From Sulfolobaceae archaeon (GTDB lineage: Archaea; Thermoproteota; Thermoprotei_A; Sulfolobales; Sulfolobaceae): a stretch of 17,489 nucleotides of DNA. Of the stretch, positions 1 to 8,083 are shown one piece after another (within the stretch, counting starts at the first letter, position 1; each line of letters starts with the position of its first letter). The notes under the pieces are model-generated. The model saw only the letters and a program-made list of their open reading frames with translations. It had not been told where the DNA came from and did not search any database. Both the position numbers and the translations under genes were made by a program. The stretch lies in NCBI GenBank assembly GCA_028277025.1, contig JAPYVG010000035.1, positions 1-17,489 of the forward strand. Direction: 5' to 3'.

Positions 1-1164
1 TATTAGGGAAGTGATGAGTATCAACACAGCTAGCATTAAGTATTCCTCCTTTTTATCGCTCTTACGCGATAGTAAGAAAAACAGCAGCGCAGGAGTCAAA
101 GTTATTATAGCCATGTATATAGCCTCATAAAACACTATTTCAGCCCATATAGGCAAGGGTCTGTATAAGTCTTGTGATACTACAGTAATGGCACTAGAAG
201 GCTTTGTGAAAAACGTTGCCACCTCATAACCTAAAACTACGTAACCACCGTAAACCGTAGCTAGGTAATTAAGGTAACTTATCCAACCTATTCCGAATAG
301 CACTGTATAAAAAAGTGGAGTTCTGTTCTTCCTTAAATAGTAAAGAGCGATTGCTAAAAGCCCGAAGAAGGAAAAGAACGCAACGCCTAAGTGAGATAGT
401 ATTATCCCTGATGATAGCACTGCTATTGGCACAGAATGTTTTAGCCCCCCTTCCTTAACGCTTAAATAAACTAATAAGAGCAGTAACCAGTAAAGGGGCG
501 TAGTGTAATTTTGGTCTACGTAATGAAAGTTTGGTGAGAACTCGAGGCCGAAGAATATTATGAGACCTATAAAGCTCTTGTGTATATCTAAACCTAATTT
601 TCGGAAGACGTATAGGACTATTGGAGTGTAAACCAAGACCTCTATTACGTTATAGTACTTTACGAGGAAGGAGAGAATAAAGGCTGTAGGTGATGTGGGT
701 ATACCATTCATTACATCTATTAGCATAGCGTTAGCCCATTCAAATCCAGGCTCTTGCCTTACTATTGAATCAAGGGGGTAAATCGGTGTAGTATGACCAG
801 TATAGAGCACATATTCTGTCCTTGCTAAAAACCCTGGTGCGTCGTAAAACTCACTGCCGTATTGAGGAAATGAGAACCAAGGCAAGTAAAAACGAGCGAA
901 AATAAAAGCTATTAAGGGAATTGTTAAGAAGATTACGTTCTTGTTCTCTCTTTTAGTCAAATAAATTAGAATGAAGGAGAGGGCTGTGAGGACTGAGAAT
1001 AGGGGAAAAGCGTAAGGGTCTAAGCTCATTTGGCCGAAATAGTCATTAAATCCCATTAATCTGGAATATGACAGGAGCGTAAGCGTATAAATTGTTAAAA
1101 CTACTAAAACTGATAAGGAGACTACAAATGAGGGTAATACACTTCTTCCTTTTTTTACAGCCAT
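1..1164 (-). CDS. Multi-pass membrane protein, possibly GT-C-like or glycan polymerase (3' end outside window)
   Basis: Reading the minus strand from ATG at 1164 gives an open frame of 388 residues that is still open at base 1, so the C-terminus lies outside the window. After a basic start (MAVKKGRS) there are about nine strongly hydrophobic segments, for example near residues 10-30, 52-68, 76-90, 158-185, 196-208, 222-236, 246-276, 284-300 and 350-364. A longer soluble loop at about 95-150 contains EYVLYTGH and QEPGFEW. Aromatic-rich extracytoplasmic loops with acidic residues (NDYFGQMSLD, HYVDQNY) recall GT-C-type polyprenol-dependent glycosyltransferases or Wzy-like polymerases, but no diagnostic motif was recognised. 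A TATA-like box lies 31 bases upstream. The setting in a glycan locus supports a role in surface-glycan assembly; the specific function is inference. Confidence 0.72.
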   Translation of the reverse strand, partial: MAVKKGRSVLPSFVVSLSVLVVLTIYTLTLLSYSRLMGFNDYFGQMSLDPYAFPLFSVLTALSFILIYLTKRENKNVIFLTIPLIAFIFARFYLPWFSFPQYGSEFYDAPGFLARTEYVLYTGHTTPIYPLDSIVRQEPGFEWANAMLIDVMNGIPTSPTAFILSFLVKYYNVIEVLVYTPIVLYVFRKLGLDIHKSFIGLIIFFGLEFSPNFHYVDQNYTTPLYWLLLLLVYLSVKEGGLKHSVPIAVLSSGIILSHLGVAFFSFFGLLAIALYYLRKNRTPLFYTVLFGIGWISYLNYLATVYGGYVVLGYEVATFFTKPSSAITVVSQDLYRPLPIWAEIVFYEAIYMAIITLTPALLFFLLSRKSDKKEEYLMLAVLILITSLI

Positions 1165-1189
1165 TAGACTGTTTCTTTACCTAATCCTT

Positions 1190-1200
1190 TAATATTTTAT
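1190..1200 (-). promoter_or_regulatory. TATA-like box for the membrane protein at 1-1164
   Basis: On the minus strand this reads ATAAAATATTA, centred about 31 bases upstream of the ATG at 1164. That spacing suits a leaderless or nearly leaderless archaeal transcript. Position and base composition are the only evidence. Confidence 0.45.
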
Positions 1201-1218
1201 TTTCGTTGTAGAGTAACC

Positions 1219-1237
1219 ATAGTCCATACATCAAGGA
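1219..1237. repeat. 19-bp direct repeat, copy 1 (intergenic)
   Basis: This stretch matches 1439-1457 at 18 of 19 positions in the same orientation (core ATAGTCCATACAT). The other copy encodes the LHVWTI segment of the broken GT4 gene. This copy lies in AT-rich spacer between the pseudogene and the membrane-protein gene, and the matching reading frame is not preserved around it. It is probably a vestige of a partial duplication or of another glycosyltransferase 3' piece. Confidence 0.5.
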
Positions 1238-1350
1238 GTGTAAAGCCCAAGATTGTAATAAATTACAATAATTTATAGTTATTTTTAAATTTGCAATTCC
1301 ATTTATGAAGTTTATACTTCGCACATTTATAATTCATAATCTTTTATTAT

Positions 1351-1985
1351 CTAATAGGTATGAGAGTGGTTCACGTTAAACCCTCTTTCCCTTAAGAGCC
1401 TAACAGCCTCAACAGAAACGGGAACGTTTTCTTCACATATAGTCCATACATGAAGGATAAATTCTCTCTTATCTCTAGGGTAGGATTTAAATCCCTCGTT
1501 CTTAAAGGGAATCAGTATAACTTCGTGGCATTTAATGCCCAACTCTGAAGCCATTCTCTTAACCTTCTGCGAAACGCACACGACATAATCTTGCATGGAG
1601 TAAAGGAAGCGTAAAGCTAACGCTTTTACCTTACTCTTTTTAGCTTCATCAAGACCATTACCGTGAATTACTGCAATTTTCTTAGCCTTACTTCTAATCC
1701 ACGCAACTCCGTCCATTATGACCAAATCTGGAGAAAGCTTATTTACTACCTTGCTTCCCTCAAAAAACCAATCAATAACTACTTTTTAGGCTTAGGTACT
1801 GAAGAAGCTATACATCTAGCGTCGACACCCCCATCTTGTCAAAAGGGAAAATCGCTTCCAACGTAATGTGTAAGGAAAAATACTTCGTTACCTAATTTTC
1901 TCATTCCTTCCCCTAATGTGAAGACGAACCTGCTGATGCCATCTAGAGCATCAAGATGCTCTCTTCTCGTTATTATTATCCTCAC
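1351..1985 (-). pseudogene. Broken GT4-like glycosyltransferase
   Basis: The minus strand from a GTG at 1985 reads as a typical GT4 N-terminal Rossmann half (MRIIITRREHLDALDGISRF, then LGEGMRKLGNEV). It is interrupted at SDFPF by a TGA just after a likely indel near 1845. It resumes in another frame (GGVDARCIASSVPKPKK), then shifts again near 1785 into the longest open piece (VVIDWFFEGSKVVNKLSPDLVIMDGVAW..., 1351 to about 1786). That piece carries a TTG at 1725 that could be mistaken for a start. The protein stops at RGFNVNHSHTY, just after the second domain begins, so most of the C-terminal donor-binding domain with the E-x7-E motif is missing. About 210 residues remain of the usual 350 or so. 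It lies downstream of the flippase gene on the same strand. The combination of frameshifts and truncation makes function very unlikely. Confidence 0.75.
1439..1457. repeat. 19-bp direct repeat, copy 2 (inside broken GT4)
   Basis: This is the partner of 1219-1237, with one mismatch. On the minus strand it codes for LHVWTI in the glycosyltransferase remnant, a segment near the start of the second Rossmann domain. Confidence 0.5.
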
Positions 1986-2054
1986 AATAGCAATGTATAA
2001 TTGGACTACTTTAAGCTTTAAGCCTTAGGTGTCACACTAAGTAGTGAGGAGGAT

Positions 2055-3596
2055 TTAAACTCGTGAGGACGAAATAATGAGAATTAGTTTCCATAATGGT
2101 TTCAAAATAATATTGAGCTTGCTGTTCTCTAGTGCTGATTCGATTTCCTTAATTTCAATAGCGGAGATTGTTTTTGAAAACGCTATCAATAATATAAATT
2201 GAGTTATAAAAGTTAGCAGTGAAAGTGGAAGGTTGTAAGGATAAGGGATCTTGAACTCTATGGCAGTGGGTAATATGAGCGAGAACAGCGCTATAATTTC
2301 AATCCTAATGAGGGTGAAAATTGATTCCTTCAATTTCAATCCTACTAATTTACTTAACTGTATATCTTCATAAATTGTGGATGCAATTGATGAAGCCCAA
2401 CTTGAAAATATCATACCCACAATACCGAAACGTAAGAGGAAAAAATATGATAGTGGTATAAACACGGAAATATTTATTATATTTTCTACAATTGGAATCT
2501 TGTATATTCTTTTTATATAGAAGATAGTATTCCTTCCGTAAAGGGAAAGAAACGAGGTCAAGATCGAGAGGATCAAGGAAAGCTGAAGCAAGTAGGGGGC
2601 TAACGAGTACTTCTCTCCGTAAAGTAAGTAAACGAGGGGAAACGAAACGGAAAACAACATCCCTTGCGCTCCCAACGTTATTAGTAAAGCGTATTTAGAA
2701 TACTTCATAACTGCTTCAGCATACTGTCTTTCGTCAGTTATCCTAGAGAAGGTGGGTAAAGTTATCTGAGCTAAGGGAGTAGTAAAAATGGCCGTAATAC
2801 TAGTTAAGTTGTTGGTGGCAGCGTAATTACCTATATCTGAGGCAATTGTTAGCCGAGAAAGTAAGATATATTGGACTTCATTCGAAATTAACCCTATTGC
2901 GCCCAAAATCGCAAACGGTATATTATAAGAGAAAATGCTCTTTAATGATATATCCCCTTCAGCTTTTATCCCCCTAAAAATGTGGAGCAAATAAGTGATC
3001 CCAACTATCCCAGCAACAGCATATCCCACTAATAAACCAAAGATCGCCCCGGCTATCCCGAAGCCTAGAATTATCAATAATGGCGCTAAAATAAACCTCA
3101 ATAATGCATTTAAGAAATCTATGAATGAACTTACGTGAGATTTTCCCAATGCTAATAACTGATTATAACTAATGTACCTGAATACTGTTTCTAATAGAAT
3201 TATTAAGGCTGAAATCCTTAAATAAATAGCTAATTCTGGTCTATTTAGTATTGAACTCGCTATGTAATCATTTAGGATTAAGAAGAGCACAGTGAAAACC
3301 AAGGATAATATAAGCATGTAAGATGTAGTAATTTGAAATACCTTTTTCGCTCCTGCTAATTTTCCTTTAGCCATGAATTCCGAAATGTATCTTTGTGCTG
3401 CAGTAGTCATTCCTAAATCTATGAAGTATAGAAGAAAGTAAGGAATATTAAATGAAAGAGTATATAAACCGTAATTCGCAGGTCCCAGTAGTCTGGCAAT
3501 AATGATTGCGTTTAAGCCTAGTAAAACCGTTGCCGAGAACGTGCCTACTAAGATGTGGAGGTACGACGTGATAGCGTATTTAGATATATCACCCAT
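2055..3596 (-). CDS. Wzx-type polysaccharide/oligosaccharide flippase (MOP superfamily)
   Basis: This is a 513-residue integral membrane protein with about 12-14 hydrophobic helices across its length. The pattern is that of the MVF/Wzx branch of the MOP exporter superfamily. The N-terminal helix is followed by NAIIIARLLGPANYGLYTLS, the hallmark first-loop segment of Wzx/RfbX-like proteins, and then by DLGMTTAAQRYISE. Its likely job is to flip lipid-linked oligosaccharides or surface-glycan precursors across the cytoplasmic membrane. I chose the ATG at 3596: a TTTTTATATA box is centred 26 bases upstream, and the protein then starts MGDISKYAITSYLHILVG as expected. The frame stays open to a GTG at 3671, which would add 25 residues but lie upstream of that box. 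The next upstream gene on this strand is the GT2 at 3689-4603. Confidence 0.9.
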   Translation of the reverse strand: MGDISKYAITSYLHILVGTFSATVLLGLNAIIIARLLGPANYGLYTLSFNIPYFLLYFIDLGMTTAAQRYISEFMAKGKLAGAKKVFQITTSYMLILSLVFTVLFLILNDYIASSILNRPELAIYLRISALIILLETVFRYISYNQLLALGKSHVSSFIDFLNALLRFILAPLLIILGFGIAGAIFGLLVGYAVAGIVGITYLLHIFRGIKAEGDISLKSIFSYNIPFAILGAIGLISNEVQYILLSRLTIASDIGNYAATNNLTSITAIFTTPLAQITLPTFSRITDERQYAEAVMKYSKYALLITLGAQGMLFSVSFPLVYLLYGEKYSLAPYLLQLSLILSILTSFLSLYGRNTIFYIKRIYKIPIVENIINISVFIPLSYFFLLRFGIVGMIFSSWASSIASTIYEDIQLSKLVGLKLKESIFTLIRIEIIALFSLILPTAIEFKIPYPYNLPLSLLTFITQFILLIAFSKTISAIEIKEIESALENSKLNIILKPLWKLILIISSSRV

Positions 3597-3616
3597 TAAG
3601 TCAATGATTTTGTGTG

Positions 3617-3626
3617 TATATAAAAA
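3617..3626 (-). promoter_or_regulatory. TATA box for the flippase, fixes its start
   Basis: The minus strand reads TTTTTATATA, a near-canonical Sulfolobales TATA box. Its centre is about 26 bases before the ATG at 3596, as expected for a leaderless transcript. This argues that the in-frame GTG at 3671 is not the start. Confidence 0.65.
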
Positions 3627-3688
3627 TTCAGTAGAGTATATTATGAAGCTTTTTGTTCCTTTTCGTACCACTTCCTTGCAACGTATAG

Positions 3689-4603
3689 TTAAGTGGACTT
3701 AAGCATAAAGACTAACGATGCTAACGAAATTCCTCTAAGGTTTTTACTATTCAGGCTAACGTATTTCATGTAATTTCTAAAATTTGCTTTGTACAGTTCA
3801 TCTTTAGATAATCTAGTTATAGTTATTTCATCACTTAAAGCCAAAGCTAAAAGAGCTTTAACTACGGTATCGCGTATTCCTTTTGATTTACAAGAACTTA
3901 TAAGTTCTAGTAACAGCTCATATCGATTAGAATAAAAGGTTATTTTCTTCTCTACCCAATCTTGAAAGCTTTTCTCTTTTAAAGCAGTAGAATTATTGTA
4001 ATGCTGTCTGTATAAAGTTAATATAACGGGGTCAAACTTAATCTTGCAGTTTTTAAGTAGTGCAAAATAGTGATAAAAGTTGTCAATAAAGTATCTTACC
4101 TTTTTTAGCTGTGAAACGTATTTCACTAGAATATCTTTCTTAATACAAGTAGAACTTGAATTAACTGGGCTTAAATCAATGAACCTATTTCTTATAAATT
4201 CTTTGTTATTTTCTTTCAACTTGTCTATAAGTTCACTTATATTCTCCCCTTGCCTAAAAGTTAAAAGAGCGTGATGGTAATAGCCTAAGCTTTCTTCCTT
4301 AAATGCCTCCTTAACTTTTTCTAGTTTCCATGGAACCCATATATCGTCATCGTCGAGAAAACAAATAACTTTACCTTCTGTATACGACAAAGCGTTGACA
4401 ATATCTGCACCTTGATTCTCTTCATTAGAAAATACAGTTTTTACACCTAGGTTTTTTAAAATGTCATCATATTCTGAGAAATTCTTTATAACAATTATTT
4501 CATACTCATCTTTAGGTAACGTTTGATTTAAGGCAGAGTTAACAGCCTCAAGTAAAAACTCCCTCCTATTATGAGCAGTAATAATAACTGAAATAAAAGG
4601 CAC
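3689..4603 (-). CDS. Family 2 (GT-A) glycosyltransferase
   Basis: The protein has 304 residues and begins with the GT2 signature PFISVIITAHNRREFLLEAV at residues 2-21. The metal- and nucleotide-binding acidic cluster FLDDDDIW follows at about residues 82-89. It should transfer a sugar from a nucleotide or dolichyl donor to a glycan on the cytoplasmic side. The first acidic patch of the fold, usually VDDGS-like, is here IVIKNFSEYDD, so the first Asp pair is altered. The C-terminal 150 residues are helical, Lys/Ser/Leu-rich and contain LTLYRQHYNNST, shared in outline with the GT2 at 8084-9094 (LTIYRVGTGNST), so the two look like diverged paralogues. The start is GTG at 4603; no clear TATA box or Shine-Dalgarno sequence is visible at the usual distance. 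The stop lies 92 bases before the flippase ATG at 3596. Confidence 0.88.
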   Translation of the reverse strand: MPFISVIITAHNRREFLLEAVNSALNQTLPKDEYEIIVIKNFSEYDDILKNLGVKTVFSNEENQGADIVNALSYTEGKVICFLDDDDIWVPWKLEKVKEAFKEESLGYYHHALLTFRQGENISELIDKLKENNKEFIRNRFIDLSPVNSSSTCIKKDILVKYVSQLKKVRYFIDNFYHYFALLKNCKIKFDPVILTLYRQHYNNSTALKEKSFQDWVEKKITFYSNRYELLLELISSCKSKGIRDTVVKALLALALSDEITITRLSKDELYKANFRNYMKYVSLNSKNLRGISLASLVFMLKST

Positions 4604-4673
4604 GAAATGTATAAGAAAAAGAAGAATGGAAACTTTGCCAAAAGATTTTTACCTTCTTCACCGGCTATATATT

Positions 4674-5785
4674 GTGGCTAATATAACTTTTGTGATGTGG
4701 GGATTAGGAGGATCTGGCGCTGAACTAGTAATTTACAGGATCGCGGACCAACTAGCTAAAGAAGGGCATACTGTAAATTTAGTTAGTTCGGTGGGGTGAT
4801 ATTATTCCGGCTATAATCCTACAAGATACGCCAATGTATTTACTCAAAAGAAATTTTTACGTCCATTGTTTTCAATACAATATCTTTTAGAATTTAACAG
4901 GCGCTTTAAGAGGTTTAGCTGGGCTACAACCTTGTTTTATGAGACCAATATGAGAATACTAGCAAAACTTGTTAAGAAAGTAAAAAGTGATATAATTGTT
5001 GCTACCTCATGGTATACTATTATACCAACTATAATGGCTGGAGGAAAATATGTATTTTTCCAAGACATTGTTGAGGCTTATTTCATTTATGATCAATGGA
5101 AGGGAGTCAAGAAATATATATCTAAAGCATTGTCCTCTGATCTTACCTTTCTAAGCATTTCGAACTACACGGATAATACGATTAAGCAATTTAATAGTAA
5201 ATGAAAAATATTGCGAGTAGGAATGTTTATTCGTGATGAGTTTTTAGAACTCACTTAGTTAAACCATCACAGAGGGAAAAAATAGTAATGACCATAGCCC
5301 GTACAGCTCCTACAAAAGGTTTTGATACGTTTGTAAAAGCCATGAATGAAATTTATAGAAAGAGAAAAGATTTTGAAATTCACATAGTTAACTCATACAA
5401 CGTTAGTTTAGGAGATCTAGGCTTTAAATACATAGATCATCCCAGACTTTCATGGGAAGAGCTGGCAAATTTATACGCATCCTCTTACGTTTTCGTTTAT
5501 ACATCAAGGTTAGAAGGTTTCGGGCTCCCACCAGTAGAGGCTATGGCTTCTGGAACTCCAGTAGTAATGACGAGGACTGAGGGGTCTAAAGAGTACGGAA
5601 TACACAATTACAATTCCCTAATAGCTGAAGTAGATGATTACAAAAAGATTGCCGAATACGTGGAGTACTTACTAGATAATCCGTCGGAGGCTGATAGGCT
5701 TTCATTAGGTGCGATAGAGACTGCTAGGAAATTTAGGTTTGAAGAGTTTATGAAGCGATTTAAAGAGGCGATAGGTTTACAGTGA
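4674..5785 (+). pseudogene. Broken GT4 glycosyltransferase, complete length but shifted
   Basis: Joining three frames restores a nearly full GT4 protein of about 370 residues. From GTG at 4674 it reads MANITFVMWGLGGSGAELVI to a TGA at 4797 beside a GGGG run. It continues one base later as DIIPAIILQDTPMYLL, shifts near 4851-4858 (AAATTTTT), and then runs from about 4860 to a TGA at 5202-5204. Past that stop the same frame reads KILRVGMFIRDEFLEL. Another shift near 5255 leads into VKPSQREKIVMTIARTAPTKGFDTF and the C-terminal domain ending at 5785. The donor-site motif LEGFGLPPVEAMASGTPVV is intact. The damage is three single-base shifts and one nonsense codon. An ATG at 4626 is also in frame; a T-rich box near 4645-4651 fits the GTG better. 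It diverges from the GT2 at 3689-4603 with 70 bases between them. Confidence 0.82.
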
Positions 5786-5821
5786 CTTAAATACTGTGTG
5801 ACAATCAATTATTTGATTAAA

Positions 5822-7021
5822 TTGAGGGTTAGAATTTTATTAGAGACGAGGCAGAGAGGAGTTTATGCTACTACTTTGCTAATGTACGAGTTCCTAAAGG
5901 AGAAAGGTATAAACGTGGAGATGTACACTACTTTTCCCTCCAACTTTAATGTATTACCTCCTCCTCCTAAAAGTAGGGTATTCGGAGAAGAGACGATGCT
6001 CAACAGCACATCTTACTCAAAGAGGGTTCTCAACGAGATCAACCCAGAGAAAGGTTCAATACTTCACATAGCTAACGCTTGGCACGGTATAGTACCTTTA
6101 GCCGAAAAGAGAGGAGTTAAGACCGTAATAACAATACAGTACTGGTGGCCAACCTGTTACTTTAATTCAATGACTTGTAATGACTGTGATTGCAAAACCC
6201 TGAGTAAGGTGAGCAAAGCTATAAGAAGTAAGAAAAACAAACCTTTGCTTACGTCAACGCTTGAGGCGTTTTACGCAATAAAGAAAATGGAAAGGATAAG
6301 GAGAAATGTTTCTTCCGCCTCAGTAATTTTAGCTCAAAGCAAGGTAGTAAAGGACGTCCTAATATCTAGAGGTTTTCCCGAAGAAAAGATAAAAGTTATC
6401 AACATTAGCGCACTTGCGAAAAACATAGACTACGTACCTTATAATCCAAACGATAAGTTTTTCACTTTCGCATACCTTAGTTACCCAGATAGGGAGAAGG
6501 GTATATTCAACTTGTTAGAGGCTTTTGCAATAGCCTTAAAGAAAAATAGCAATTTAAGACTTAAAGTCATTGGAGGCCTAGAATCGAAACAAGTGGTTGA
6601 GATGGTTAAGGATCTAAAACTAACTGAGCATGTGATCCTAACAGAAAGAGTTCCTTATGAAGAACTCGTAAAGAAAATGGGAGAAATTTTAGGTGACGTC
6701 GATGTGGTTGCAGTACCGAGTTTAATCATTGAGACATGGGGTAGAGTTGTAACAGAATCAATGCTTTCTGGTAGGCCGGTGCTTGTAACTAAGGGTAACG
6801 GAGGGTTAGTTGAGCAAGTTACTGACGGTGTTGATGGTTTCCACGTTAATACCTATGATGTTAAGGAATTTGCAGAAGCTCTCTACAAAATATCATTGAT
6901 TCCCAGAGATGAGATTAAGAAGATGGGAGAAAGGGCCAGAGCTAATGCATTGGTAAAGTTTAATCCAGATAAGATTATTAGAGATTTGATAACTTTATAT
7001 AAAGAGCTAAGTGAGGGTTAA
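5822..7021 (+). CDS. GT4 family glycosyltransferase with a cysteine cluster
   Basis: This GT-B enzyme of about 399 residues begins at the TTG at 5822 (MRVRILLETRQRGVYATT, the expected N-terminal strand and Gly-rich loop). The frame stays open to a GTG at 5798; a TTAAATA-like box near 5786-5792 sits about 33 bases before the TTG and too close to the GTG. The C-terminal domain carries the GT4 acid pair as E-x7-E in ETWGRVVTE (residues 304 and 312), followed by SMLSGRPVLV. The N-terminal domain has an unusual Cys cluster after QYWWPTC (Cys112, 119, 122 and 124 of this start). Some GT4 enzymes have a comparable Cys-rich insertion after the YW/DYW strand that may bind zinc. It probably adds a sugar to a surface glycan. 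It is followed after 3 bases by another GT4 gene, so the two are almost certainly co-transcribed. Confidence 0.88.
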   Translation: MRVRILLETRQRGVYATTLLMYEFLKEKGINVEMYTTFPSNFNVLPPPPKSRVFGEETMLNSTSYSKRVLNEINPEKGSILHIANAWHGIVPLAEKRGVKTVITIQYWWPTCYFNSMTCNDCDCKTLSKVSKAIRSKKNKPLLTSTLEAFYAIKKMERIRRNVSSASVILAQSKVVKDVLISRGFPEEKIKVINISALAKNIDYVPYNPNDKFFTFAYLSYPDREKGIFNLLEAFAIALKKNSNLRLKVIGGLESKQVVEMVKDLKLTEHVILTERVPYEELVKKMGEILGDVDVVAVPSLIIETWGRVVTESMLSGRPVLVTKGNGGLVEQVTDGVDGFHVNTYDVKEFAEALYKISLIPRDEIKKMGERARANALVKFNPDKIIRDLITLYKELSEG

Positions 7022-7024
7022 TTT

Positions 7025-8068
7025 GTGAAAACTATTTCAATAATCCTATTTGATATGAGTACGTTAGGCGGAATCCAATTAATGACAGTAGACACACTAT
7101 GCTTGCTCGCAAAAAACGGATATAATGTTACACTAGTTACAATGAGCTTATCTGAACGTTTTTTAACTTCGCTTAGGAATTGTGAGGGAAATATAAAAAT
7201 AAAGTTATTGCCTAAAATCTCTACCGTAACATTTCAGATGATTTATTCTACGTTTTATAAAAAAGATAAGAGTTTTTCTATTAATATGCACGGTGATATT
7301 CAGCCTATAGCATCTGATATAGTTTATTTTCATCAATTTAATATAGATTACAATATAAGATCCTCATCCCTTAGGAGGATTATTTTATTACCTCAGTATT
7401 CTATTAGGAAAAGATTTATAGAGGAGATTCGTAGAAGAGGAAGTTTAGTACTAGTGAATAGTAGTTGGACTCAAGCTGAAGCTAAATACTTTTGGAATTT
7501 AGATGCTAAGATCTTATACCCACCAGTCCATACAGAGAAATTTAGGAAGATAGACAACACGAATAGGAGTGACGTTGTACTTACTATATCAAGGTTTTCG
7601 AGGGACAGGGGGTTGGATAACGTGTTGAATGTGGCGAAAGAGTTAAAGAAAGTTAAGTTTGTCATAGCGGGTTATCTTCAAGATCCCGAATATTTCATAG
7701 AACTTAAAATGAAAAAAAGTGAGAATGTTGAACTTTATTCCAACATAAGCGAAGAGACTAAATCTAAATTATCGTCAATTTCCAAAGTTTATTTTAACCC
7801 AACTCCTTATATAGAAGGGTTTGGAATCTCAGTAGTTGAAGGTATGAGTGCTGGTCTAATTCCAGTAACCAGAAATAAGGGAGGGGTAATTGATTATGTT
7901 CCTAAAGAGTATATGTTTAATGAGATAAATGAGGCTGTGAGCAAGATCGATTGCGGAATTAAAAATTGGAATTTTTATAATATGAGGATAATGAAAGAAT
8001 TGGCAGATAGATTTTCCCTTGAAAATTATGAGAAAAATTTGTTAGATATAGTTAGTAAATATTTATAA
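7025..8068 (+). CDS. GT4 family glycosyltransferase
   Basis: The 347-residue protein has the two-domain GT-B layout: MKTISIILFDMSTLGGIQLM at the N-terminus, a linker at about residues 165-185 (ILYPPVHTEKF), and VVLTISRFSRDRGLDNV opening the second Rossmann domain. The donor-site motif EGFGISVVE (Glu264 and Glu272) is followed by GMSAGLIPV and GGVIDYV. It should retain the anomeric configuration of an activated sugar donor. The GTG at 7025 lies 3 bases after the previous stop, and GAGGGT at 7013-7018 is a Shine-Dalgarno-like site six bases before it, consistent with an internal operon gene. No frame damage is seen. Its 3' end faces the GT2 at 8084 with a 15-base gap. Confidence 0.9.
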   Translation: MKTISIILFDMSTLGGIQLMTVDTLCLLAKNGYNVTLVTMSLSERFLTSLRNCEGNIKIKLLPKISTVTFQMIYSTFYKKDKSFSINMHGDIQPIASDIVYFHQFNIDYNIRSSSLRRIILLPQYSIRKRFIEEIRRRGSLVLVNSSWTQAEAKYFWNLDAKILYPPVHTEKFRKIDNTNRSDVVLTISRFSRDRGLDNVLNVAKELKKVKFVIAGYLQDPEYFIELKMKKSENVELYSNISEETKSKLSSISKVYFNPTPYIEGFGISVVEGMSAGLIPVTRNKGGVIDYVPKEYMFNEINEAVSKIDCGIKNWNFYNMRIMKELADRFSLENYEKNLLDIVSKYL

Positions 8069-8083
8069 TTAGGTTTATTAAGT

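Noticed and set aside
1663..1866. 67-codon plus-strand open frame
   Set aside because: It is antisense to the broken GT4 gene, with no homology or promoter; a shadow.
2004..2045. Imperfect hairpin (ACTACTT/AAGTAGT with CTTAGGTGT/ACACTAAG)
   Set aside because: The stem is interrupted and the inner loop too small, and it has no T-tract; not enough for a terminator or RNA element.
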